DNA of 64,000 bases from Fistularia commersonii (taxonomy: Eukaryota; Chordata; Actinopteri; Syngnathiformes; Fistulariidae), in NCBI GenBank assembly GCA_037954325.1, contig JBBMNZ010000030.1, positions 3,867,001 through 3,931,000 on the forward strand. The letters are read 5' to 3'. Of the stretch, positions 54,350 to 64,000 are shown in pieces. A program made the translations under genes and the position numbers. The notes under the pieces are model-generated. The model was not told where the DNA came from. It saw nothing but the letters and a program-made list of their open reading frames with translations, and made no database searches. Numbering within the stretch: the stretch's first letter is position 1; each line of letters starts with the position of its first letter.

Positions 54350-55398
54350 TCAACTGCGCCCTGACAACCTTGTTCAAATAATAAGTAAGAAGAGTCGAAC
54401 GCCGAAGGACCGATCCTTCCCGTCCGCGGTCCACACGATCGAAAAAATACTCGTCGGCCGCTTGTCGCCGATCGGAGTCGAGAAGCTCATTGAAAGTGTT
54501 TTCTCAGACTTGCGTTTGTGTTGGCGGAGGATCTGAAGCTCTTCTTCTTTGCCTCCTGACCTCATATGCCGTGCTGCGATCATTAAACGTGCTGTTTTGG
54601 AGGAGTATTTTCCCTGTTTTACCGCCCTGTCTCTCTCAATGTCAATCCACGAGAACAAGCCTTTTTTTTTTTTTTTTTTTTTTTCTCTTCGGTTGCCGGG
54701 GAGGTCGACCGGCACCGCGCTTGCAATTCCGTTGTCCGGCCACTACGACGCCGCGCTTCTGCACCTCGCGCGGTCCTTCCCCGACATACCCGATCCGTCA
54801 CGCGCGTCGCCCGAAGCGTTCGGAGTTCGGCCTCCTATCGTCCGACATCCCGGTAAATGACGACTTAAAGGGATCTTGTAAAAGAACTCCACATTGCAGA
54901 AAGCCAGCGAGAGTAAGAGGGCAGCAGCTGCAGCAGCGATGTGTCTCCACCTCCCTCCTTGTTCTTAAAAAGAAACGTATGTCTTGGCTGAAAACCCCTC
55001 CTAAATCCTTGATATTTAAACATCTCCCAGGCCTTTTCAAAAGCCAATTACGCATCAAAAGGAAAGGAAGGGATTAGACTGCAGCGCGGTAACAAGCCCA
55101 AAGACAAGGCTTCACTCATTTTCATTCTTCTGGGACAATTTGCCAACTAGTAGCCATGACATCTGATGGTTTCTTCCAGACCGCCACACATGTATGCTGT
55201 TACGTCAAACATTATTGGCCTTTTGTCTGCGGCATGATCGACAGTTGAAGTTATTCTCCCCTCGTTCCTCCTTTTTCTTCTTTTTTTCCGCGGCTGCAAG
55301 GCCGGTGAGGTTCTCCTGCAGTGAAATGTGATGGTGAACAGGCGGCGTGTGTGTTTATGTGTTTGTTTGTGACAAATTAGTGACTTGAGAGCGAGGGC

Positions 55399-55429
<31 letters not shown>

Positions 55430-55848
55430 AGGGGGTTGGCTAGGCGAGCGGCCGGGGAATGATAATTGGAAACAGTTATTATATGCTAAACACGTACGCA
55501 GAAACCCAAGTCTGGCGCAGCCGTAAGACAGATTAAATCGGAAACGGTGAGAGTAACGTATTGGAGATGGATAAAGCGCCGAATACCGCTGAGAATAATC
55601 TCGTCTGGTAAGAAGGCGTGATTACCCACGGGCCTGACTATGATGCCCCGATTTTTTTTTTTAAATTTTTTTAGAATTCAAAAAAGTGTCTTATTTATCT
55701 TTCGACTGACCACCTGTATCCATTTTGTTTTTTTTTTTAAATGCCTGCAATCTGGACTATGTGTGTGGTTTCTGCCTCAATCATGCATAAGTAGTTTACA
55801 AGAAAGTTTCCATCGGCTCAAGCAATAACGATGGCCTTCACGCGTGCG

Positions 55849-55850
<2 letters not shown>
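54350..55850. other. non-coding stretch with long T runs
   Basis: T runs at 54662-54684 and 55400-55427. The 195-codon plus frame at 54490-55077 passes through the first T run (poly-Phe), has no recognisable domain, and overlaps frames on the other strand. Confidence 0.5.

Positions 55851-55853
<3 letters not shown>

Positions 55854-55883
<30 letters not shown>
55854..55883. repeat. (GT)n microsatellite
   Basis: Pure GT run of about 15 units; an inverted CA partner begins at 56031. Confidence 0.96.
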
Positions 55884-55886
<3 letters not shown>

Positions 55887-56030
55887 TTCGTGCTTTGTGC
55901 TGCTCTTACCTGTGTGACACTGGATAATATTGTGGATGAAAATATTCCTTTGCATGCATTTTGGCTCATATCTGCACATGTGTTCATGCTTATCGTAGTG
56001 ATAAATCTTGACTTTTAACCTTCCTTTAAC

Positions 56031-56048
56031 ACACACACACACACACAC
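56031..56048. repeat. (CA)n microsatellite
   Basis: CA run of 9 units. Confidence 0.93.
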
Positions 56049-56317
56049 CTGTGCTTTACATCCACACCATGACGACACAGTCCAACAAACACCTGCATCA
56101 AAGAGTAAAAGCCTATTTTGGCCACTTGGGGGCGCTGCAGGCAGCCGTGCCGCCTCCTCATCCAGTCCTTTAACAGTCTATCAGACCTACAAGCACATCT
56201 TATCACGAGGACACGGTGCGAAGCGTCAAAGGAAAAAGGAAGGGGACTTCCATGGCACGGCGGACGCAGAAGCAGCCCTCGGGGTCCGACTGAACGGCCA
56301 AGTAATGACACACTCCT

Positions 56318-56340
56318 GCACACACACACACACACACACA
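56318..56340. repeat. (CA)n microsatellite
   Basis: CA run of about 11 units. Confidence 0.93.
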
Positions 56341-56409
56341 TGGCTTTTTCGCCGTATAATAGAGAGGGGGTGACAATAACTCAAAGAATAATCCCCTATG
56401 TGCTTACCA

Positions 56410-59400
56410 AATTATAAAAATGGGATTAATGGCTGCCCGTCTGGCGCACGGATAAAACGTCAAGCCTGACTAATACATTATGTGTCGTTTTTAAAACACA
56501 CACAAAACAGAATTAGTCAGGGATGACTCAAACGTGTCACACCGAAATGGATGACAGGGCAGCGGGCAGCTGCCAAGGATGTCGCCGCGCGGCTGCTTGT
56601 CACGTCGCCGTCCCGAGGATGAAGATCCAAATTCCCCCCGATGCATGACTGACGGCCCCATAGATGTAAAGCTTGACCTGTATTTCCTGCCGAAGCCGGC
56701 CGAAGCGCTTGGTCGTTCGGTCAGCGGCCAATCGGACGCTTAAAAGTTCAGTTCAGCTGTGCGGGGGGAGGAGCTCAAAAAAAAACGATGATTTCGATCT
56801 GCCCGTGAAGGAAACCGGTGTCATCGACCGCGGCAAACCAGCTGGGACCGTACGGCAGGTTTTTGCGGATGTTAAACCCCTTGAGAAAAGATTCGTGGAG
56901 GCGTCCCTTACATCGCGGCGCCTGGAGACGAGCAAAGAGATGCTACGACCCAGCTGGTGGCGACCAGTCGCCCAACGTGGGTCGAACGAGAACCGGGAAA
57001 AGCCTCCTAGGCTTCTCGTGCATCCGAAAACCCGTCCGAGGGGATCCGTCGAGATGGCCGGTCCGGGCGAAGCCGGCTATTATTGTGGCGTCATGGCAGC
57101 AGGCGCTGTGGTGGGAGCCGGAGAGCTTCTGCAGATGTTTTTCTGGAAGCAGCCCCGGGGCCAGCGGTCAGGAAGGGGAGCGCAGAAAAATACGATTCTT
57201 TCCCATTATTCCAGATGGAAGGTGTGAGAAGCCGGGCACCAGAAATGTCGGGGTTAGTGGACGCGATGGAGCAGGGCGGCGGTGGCGAGATTTTCTCTGA
57301 AGTGACCCCAACTTAGCTTCTGCAAGTTAAAGTTAAATCTGATTTTAAAAGACTTTATTTCTTGATTAATCCTCCGAAATAAGTTTGCTGCGTTTCTTAA
57401 ATGTGCCCCGCCTCCTTCTGGGCGGAGAGGAAAATTGTATTTGATTGTTGTCAAATCTTGCCGAACCTAAGAACGCTAACTCAGGTGTGTCGTTTGAGCG
57501 ACACAGATACGAATTCCAGGGACTCACCCTGAATTCGTACCTTTTGTTCCCGGCTCATAACGACGCACGCTTTAACACAAAAGCCCCATTCAAACTGGTT
57601 TCTGCAAAGCAACCGGCTTATTAAAATAACGAACCTTCCCAGCATTGACCAACACCCAACCCCGAGCCCGGGAGACGTATGCCGATCCGGTACGACTGAG
57701 GAAACCCCTCGGGCGAGATCCCGGTTGCCGTGACGACAATATTTGACAACAGACTAACCACGGCTGAGAACCTCCATAGCGATTTCCCGCTTTGGAGATT
57801 GAAGCTAGTTAGCTAGTTTGGCTAGGATAATCACATTCGGAAAAGCTACATTTTTCGATTCGCAGTCGAAGATGCCGATCGTCCGACGCAAAAATCAACG
57901 TTATTTCAGGAAGATTTCTTTAAGACGGTTTTACTTGACGGTCTCCGCTGTGGTAAACCAGTTGCAGGTTCGCCGAAGTCACTCAGTTCTGTATTTTCTT
58001 TCCGTAATAGATGGCATTGTACCATTTTCTGGTTACCGAGATGGTACGGCCCGCGGGCCGGATGCCCTCGGGGGCAGGAATTGGAGACACGTGGCAGCGC
58101 AGGCTCATGATGACACAGCTCATAAAAATTGATCTGCCTCAATTCCTCGGGGATTAAATGGTGGAAATTGGTCTCGTGTCAAAGAGTGAAACCCCTCAAC
58201 CCAATTTCGTGCAGGGCTGAGAATTTCAGGTTGTATAAATACGTATATATTCATATAGTTTGACAACACATCCAGCATTAAACAGCGGTGGATATTAGAT
58301 CTGTACAATTATAGCGCTCACCAAAGTTAATAAACAAAGCTGTCTCTTCATCTAAATATCCGTTTGATCCCATTTGTTTCTGCCGTTTCCATCCCAGCTC
58401 CTTTCCCCGGGAGATGAAACGAAAGTTTCGCGTTCGCCGCCCCGAATGCAAATGCCTCCTGACCTTGTTTGGCGAGACCGACGCGAGGATATAATCAAAA
58501 TTGCAATCCGGCCTCCCGCAATTTTCAAATGATTAAATTTGTGTCAAAATTCCATTTTAAATGAAATCCTTTGAAGCAGAAGAGATTCCCTGCCCTGCGT
58601 TGCGGTGTACACGGTTCGGGGAAAAAAAAACACACTTGGCACAGACTCCTCCCCTTCACACACACACACACACCATTATCATGTTAACACACTCAACCTG
58701 GTGGACCCGTGAGTGGAACCAGTGTTTGAAACACAGACTTGATACAAGATTAATCCTATTAGCTGCAGGGGTGCAACTTTTAATAGTTTTTAAAATAGCA
58801 AGTGGTAGATCTTGTCACACACTCCCAAGTTTATTTGGTTTTGTTTGTCGAGCGATGATGTTTTTTTTTTTTCTCCGTAATTTTGCTTGGAATCGAGACC
58901 CCAATTAATCACCGTGGTGCTTAGATTCTGAAATCAGCAGGATTATGTAGCCGGACTCTCTATATTGGGGATTAAAAACCCATTTAGAGTCTATAAAATC
59001 TACATCTCTCTGAGGGATATGTGGACTTTCCGGGGCTCACGGGCCGCCAGCAGGCCGGCCATTGTCGGTTTAAGAGACATTTCCGGGAGCCGGGCTGTTT
59101 TTTTCGTGCATTCGACGAAATTGACCGACGAAGAGATCCAAGCTCTTCTGGTCCGGTGCTCCACGGAGGGGTTTCCACGGCTCGGAGAGGAATCTGAACG
59201 TTTTGGCCAAATCAAAAACGGAGTCAGCTTAAGGCAGGGTTCTTCACGCCTCGACCCGTACGATAAGTCCACGGTTGTTGCACCCGCCATGCAGGACACC
59301 GTTACCGCGGTTTTTCGTGTTGTCGTCCTCTCCTTCGTGGTGGAACGCTCCCTTACCGTATTCGGGAAAAACCAAAAGCTTCCCCGAGGAAAGGGGTCCT

Positions 59401-59952
59401 TCCTGGCACTAAATTCGAAGCGGACAGTTTTTAGCTGGACTTTTCTAGTTAGCTAACGAAACTTTTGTTGACGCGGGAAACACCTGAAGGCGGCAAGCGT
59501 TGCGGATCGGCACGTTTGAGGATCTCTCTGCAGAACATCTGGCGGGTTCCAGAGACGTCCGGGTGATGGCGGGCTCCGACGTGGACCTTCGGGGGAGAAA
59601 AACGATGACGGGGCCGCCGTTCGGAAAGAGACCGCGAGAGGGTGAACATCAGTGACAGTGACTGATGTGAGAATAAAAGTAAATATTAATACGCCATTTC
59701 TCAAAGCTCGTTAAAGATTGAAGGCCCGACTCAAACAGCCTGTCAGGTTTAATGTGAGACACTGAAACGCGGCGACTGTCAGACACTGACTAAGATCTGG
59801 AGAAACCAGACTTGCTCAATAAAATGTGTCACTAAACAAAACACTATCTCTGGAGTCACACTTTCCACTTCATAAGTTCTCCTGGAAAATAAAATGTACC
59901 ATTGCGCCGGCGATTGGTGGGAGCAGATCGGTCCTCACAGTCTGGACTCCTT

Positions 59953-59960
<8 letters not shown>
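56410..59960. other. largest repeat-poor block; no gene supported
   Basis: Only a short CA run (58657-58674) and a T run (58860-58872). 56673-57227 (184 codons) and 58965-59456 (163 codons) are the longest plus-strand frames free of simple repeats. I recognise no domain in them, they are overlapped by other frames, and the DNA is CpG-rich, which lowers stop frequency. An exact inverted 10-mer (CCTGACTAAT / ATTAGTCAGG) lies at 56465-56521. ATGCAAAT (POU-type octamer) occurs near 58447. Confidence 0.4.

Positions 59961-59961
<1 letters not shown>

Positions 59962-60041
<80 letters not shown>
59962..60041. repeat. (CA)40 microsatellite
   Basis: About 80 bp of uninterrupted CA; inverted TG partner at 60154. 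Confidence 0.98.
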
Positions 60042-60043
<2 letters not shown>

Positions 60044-60153
60044 AGCCTGTGTGTTACTGCCTCCTTCTGCCTGATGCAAAACGTTATGTCGTCATCGGTG
60101 AAAGCAGAAAACTATTCAAGGCCAAAATTACCCCTGTTGGTAATTTCTATTAT

Positions 60154-60179
60154 GTGTGTGTGTGTGTGTGTGTGTGTGC
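60154..60179. repeat. (TG)n microsatellite
   Basis: Pure TG run of about 12 units. Confidence 0.95.
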
Positions 60180-60390
60180 AGGTTTTCCTTAACCGCATTT
60201 ATGAGTGGGTTTTTAAGTCACACTGGGTTTAACTGTGTGAATAAAAGTATCAGTTTTCCGAGTAAAAGCTTTCACTAGTTTTTGTGATTTTTAAGTAGCT
60301 TAAGTGAACGTACAGTTTTCACTCATGTAAAATCTCACTGTGTGTTTGTGTGTGTGTGGTTTTCAAAGCAGACTGTGGGTTAGGTTAGTT

Positions 60391-60414
60391 GTGTGTGTGT
60401 GTGTGTGTGTGTGT
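60391..60414. repeat. (GT)n microsatellite
   Basis: Pure GT run of 12 units. Confidence 0.95.
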
Positions 60415-60542
60415 TTGTGGCAAAGCAGCTCTGAGTAATTTCCCGCTCCGTCTCTGACGGTGTGTCCACCTCCTCAGCCCGGCCGGGACAACCGATATCC
60501 ACAACTCTCATAATCCTCTCTCTGATGACTTCGCTCATACCA

Positions 60543-60545
<3 letters not shown>

Positions 60546-60580
<35 letters not shown>

Positions 60581-60586
60581 CTCTCT
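60546..60586. repeat. (CA)n(CT)n microsatellite
   Basis: About 16 CA units running into five CT units. Confidence 0.95.
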
Positions 60587-60858
60587 GATAGGACTGACTG
60601 GCCACCCATCAGGAGGACACTGGCCCAGTGTGAGCGGCGCTGACGGGGGGCCTCGTGGGCGGGAGGGCTGAGCGCTGACCTGATCACGTGGAATAGCAGA
60701 ACTCTCCCTGCAGTCGGACTTCAGCTAATATAGGGAGATGCTAAAAAGACGGGGGATTTGGCGCCGGGGTCTGGATGCGACTGAAGAATTAACAAACGTC
60801 TCTTAGAGGGAGGAGCATCGACGTCATCGACGGTGGCTGATATGCGGGTCCAGAACCG

Positions 60859-60960
60859 AAGGGGTGTCAAACTCGTTTTGGTCCGGCGGCCACATACGGC
60901 CCGGACCAGTAAAATCATCACCTAGAATATTACACTAAGTCCAAATTTTTCCTTCGTTTT
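60859..60960 (+). mobile_element. hAT-type left end, truncated
   Basis: AAGGGGTGTCAAACTCGTTT then GGTCCGGCGGCCACATACGG and CCCGGACCAGTAAAATCATC match the start of a common fish hAT family (GGGGTGTCAAACTC). No right end or target duplication was identified in the AT-rich DNA that follows. Confidence 0.6.
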
Positions 60961-61825
60961 TATATTTAATGAACGTTCCTCTAAAATATACATGCCGAAT
61001 TAATATTAAAAATGAATATTAAAAAAGAGTTAATGAAATTATACACTAAAAATATTGTTGAATTAAAAGAGATTATCTTGCTGCCGTGGGAAAATTTGCC
61101 GGTAGAATTTATTATAAAATTGATTGGTAGCATGTTAAAGAGGAGGTGTAATGTTTACAAGGTTATTCTGGTTATTAAATCAATATTTTTAATTTTGCCG
61201 TTTTTTTTTTTTGCTATCGTTTTTGTGGTTTTTATAGAAATAAGAAAAGAACATTTTAAAAAATATCACGAGATGTTATTTTTTCATCAAAAAAACATTT
61301 TGTTTTCAAATTTTGAATTAAAAAAAACATCGCAAAGTTACTTTTTCATTTTTCTAATCCTCTGTATAAAACCCCTCAGATGCATGTGAGAAAAAAAAAA
61401 AAGAAAACAAAAAAAAACGAGCGGGCCGCGCGAACACAAAGATTCGATTTCAGGCAGGGGGATACAAAATATTATTCCGAGCAGCGTAACAGTTATAATG
61501 TCAAAAATAAATATCAATTTAAATCTCACTTCCTGCCTATTTTTGTTTGTTTATTTCATCCTTATTGCTATTGTCACTCTGTTTATGCTGACATTTCATT
61601 TTGGTTGTCCACTTTCACCTTTACTGTCTTCCTTGATGTTGCTCTCTCTGCTGTACTACTTTGTGGATTTCTTTTGTTTTTCTGATTATCTGTTTCTATT
61701 TATATTCATATTTATTTAGATTAGATTCAACCCTATTGTCATTACGCACGCAAGTATACGGATGTAATGAAATGCAGTATTCCGCAGTTTCCTCCTGCGG
61801 TCCAAATACATATTAGTGATCCCAA
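60961..61825. other. AT-rich non-coding stretch
   Basis: Very AT-rich to 61375. 61480-61525 resembles 104-150. The Phe/Lys/Ile-rich frames (up to 125 codons) reflect composition. Confidence 0.5.
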
Positions 61826-61910
61826 ACTGCACATCTGAATGGGAGAATGAATGGATGTTTGTCTCTTTATGACGTTTGAATGAAAGGGTGAAAGGTTGGA
61901 TTGATGGTTG
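61826..61910. repeat. ~40-bp minisatellite, about two units
   Basis: ATGAATGGATGTTTGTCTCT then TTATGACGTTTGAATGAAAG and GGTGAAAGGTTGG follow the unit at 46180-46486. Confidence 0.6.
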
Positions 61911-61919
61911 GAAGGTTGA

Positions 61920-64000
61920 GACTGTTTTATTTTTATTTTTTTTTTAGAAAAAAGACCAGTGTCAGCTGGGATGAGTGAATTAATAACGTCAATGAAACCG
62001 TTGTGTTTTATCGTTGTTGCTGTGTCTGTTTCTGGTGTGGGCGTCAAGCGACGAGTTTGGATCCGTCTGTGAAAATAATCAAGTATTTAATTAAAATGTT
62101 CATTTTCAAATGCAATTTTTAATTTTGAAAAAAAAAAACAAAAAAAAAAAAAACGTGTTCAAATATGTTTGTCGCTCTTTCTGTTATAAAAGGATGACAG
62201 CACAGCCGGTGGTGGATAGTTTAAGTTTGCCTTTAATTTTAATTTTTTGATAAATACAAGGACTCAAATAGATATTGAGAATTTTTTTATTAAAAGTAAC
62301 CTTCGACCGGACATCTTTTTTTTTTCCAAAAAGTTTTGTTGCATGCAGAAATATGATTTTGTTTTCTCTGCACTTGTTCATTGATTTTTTTTTTTTAAAG
62401 AAAAGCATACACATTTTGTTTATACATAGCAGAAAGGCCAAAAAAAAAAAAAAAAAATGTCATGTTAATTCATTTTAAATTTCAAAAGGGTTTTGTGGCT
62501 TCCGGTGTTTTCTTTTCTGTGGGGAAACGGGTCTAAAGTGGCTCTTTGAGTGGTAAAGTTTGCCGAGCCTGTTATCAGATGACGGCCGGGTGAAACTTAT
62601 GACGCTAAAAACTTCGGAAAGATACAAAGATGAAGACACGAGTTGAACTTTATCACGTCCCAATCTCTATTTATCTCTCCGGGTATCTTTTTCAGTTCTG
62701 AAGAATAATAATTAGCACTCGTGAAGGAACATTTTATTCCCATTACGGCCCCGTCTGGCACCAATCTGCCGCCTTGGGTTTTGACTTCCTGAAAACCGCA
62801 CAAAGTCTCAAGACAATCATGTCTAGACAACATGGGGCATTTGTCCTCACCGCCGTGCGGAGGTTTGGTGAACGTGGCAGCGTCCCTCAGACCGGAGCCC
62901 GAGAGACTGTTTCAATAAATGAAAACCTCAACAAATCATGACTCAACCCGCGTCGCCCCGAGACCGACTCTTCTGGTTAACATTACAAGTCGACTGCGCA
63001 GCTTTTGTTCCCGAATTAGCAACACATCATTTGAAATAACGGTTTACTAAACATTATTATTCCTCCGACCGGAACGCTCCGAGGACGAAGCCCGATCATC
63101 TTTTTGCGGCTCGCTTGATCCGCATTTTAATGAATATCGACATTCAAAAAATGGATCCCCTTCACTCCTACCCATTTGAACCGGAGATATCATTAATTCA
63201 CCATTTCTCTCTTTTTATAGACGTATAATTGGCGCCGCTCGTCTATAGGTGGCCATTTTTTTGTTTCGCTCGATGTCCACCCGCTAGCGTAACGGCAGCC
63301 GCGGGAGGAAAATGTCCTTTGCCCTTTTTTTTGGATTACCCCCATTTTACCGCAAATTAGAAATATAATGAAGATGTGTGAGGACGGGAGGGAAGTGAAG
63401 ACCACCAGAAGGCGATGGTTTGAAAAAAAAAAAATAAAAAAAATAGCGGAAGGGGAAAAAAAAAAGGCAATTCTCTGACGGGTCTATTTTTTTTTTTTTT
63501 AACACGTCCAATTAGCAGGAGAAAGCTAATATTCCAGCCTTTCCTCCTTTTCTCTAGATGGTTAATAGGTTCACACAAGTGCCATGATTGGATAATAGAA
63601 AAAAAATATGAGGAGTTACAGGGAAAGAAAGAGGATGATTAAATGCGAGGGCAAAAGGGTTCTGCTTCAAATTTGTCCGTGGCCTGGAGGTAAGAAATGC
63701 TGAATTTTAACTTTTATGGATTCCCCGTTAAAAAAATAGCAGCGTGCTATAAATAAATGCCGTTATTTGTAGCCTCGATGGCTACTGTGTAAAAATCTGA
63801 TGCTCTGTTACTCACAGTCCCGTTAAAATCAAATTTGCGCACGCCCGGGTCTAAATGGACCCGTCGTAGGAGTTGTCAGCGCTCCTCAGCCCACAGGAAT
63901 TCAACAGGAGATCCAAAATGGCTGCTGCTGCTGTTTTTTTGGAGGGGGTTTGCGTGATTCTGCAGCTCTGGCAGATTGAGTCAAAGATATATTCAGTGTG
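61920..64000. other. non-coding stretch, no gene seen
   Basis: A/T homopolymers at 62129-62153, 62318-62328, 62438-62457, 63424-63468 and 63487-63500. 62600-62830 is a repeat-free block with GATA- and TAAT-type cores (TTATCAGATGACG, AATAATAATTAGC). No gene supported. Confidence 0.45.

Noticed and set aside
54490..55077. 195-codon plus-strand frame
   Set aside because: Passes through a ~23-base T run giving poly-Phe, has no recognisable domain, and several frames overlap on both strands.
61012..61389. 125-codon plus-strand frame, membrane-like (Phe/Ile/Lys-rich)
   Set aside because: Follows a hAT end in extremely AT-rich DNA; the hydrophobic look comes from T runs, with no conserved motif.

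Overview
The window looks like gene-free nuclear DNA from a teleost fish. I infer this from dozens of long (CA)n/(TG)n tracts, long A/T homopolymers, several vertebrate/fish-type LINE fragments, and many short non-autonomous hAT, Tc1/mariner-type, pogo-like and TTAA (piggyBac-like) elements. There is no operon structure, no compact coding, no rRNA or tRNA, and no host protein-coding exon that I can support. Most long open frames simply run through dinucleotide repeats (poly-Thr-His or poly-Cys-Val readings), or are chance frames in GC-rich DNA. The window may be intergenic, or it may lie inside a large intron.

Layout. 1-6 kb: microsatellites and plain non-coding DNA. 6.1-6.9 kb: a complete hAT-type element with a TTAA element nested inside it. 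10.9-13.1 kb: a second hAT family and a Tc1/mariner-type MITE. 15.3-17.1 kb: a LINE junkyard of fragments in alternating orientation, split by a MITE and by another LINE's 3' end. 19.5-20.3 kb: a 5'-truncated L1/Tx1-like insertion with a 16-bp target duplication, then another LINE tail. 21.8-23.7 kb: four different dispersed repeats in series. 26.4-28.3 kb: a (TG)50 tract and a MITE-inside-MITE nest. 29.4-31.5 kb: a TG/TA composite, then a CpG-overloaded block. 32.4-33.4 kb: a LINE fragment against a pogo/Tigger-like remnant. 35.4-38 kb and 45.8-47.8 kb: a degenerate ~40-bp minisatellite repeatedly hit by hAT elements. 41.6-42.5 kb: a young inverted duplication (~96% identical arms). 43.2-44.0 kb: a pogo-like remnant containing a hAT end. 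44.3-44.9 kb: a long fold-back element. 48.5-49.5 kb: a three-copy tandem of a hAT end. 50.7-51.2 kb: a second TG/TA composite. 52-64 kb: microsatellites, a few TE fragments and mostly unannotatable DNA.

The genes here do not work together, because none is intact. What can be read is insertion history. Perfect target-site duplications (8 bp for hAT, TA for MITEs, TTAA for the piggyBac-like element, 16 bp for the L1-like copy) fix element ends to the base and show which insertion is younger. Two signals go beyond ordinary repeat content. First, hAT elements repeatedly landed at nearly the same position of a dispersed ~40-bp minisatellite unit. Second, there are blocks where CpG is strongly over-represented without high GC, the reverse of normal vertebrate CpG decay. 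All family names come from motif recognition by eye; no database search was possible.
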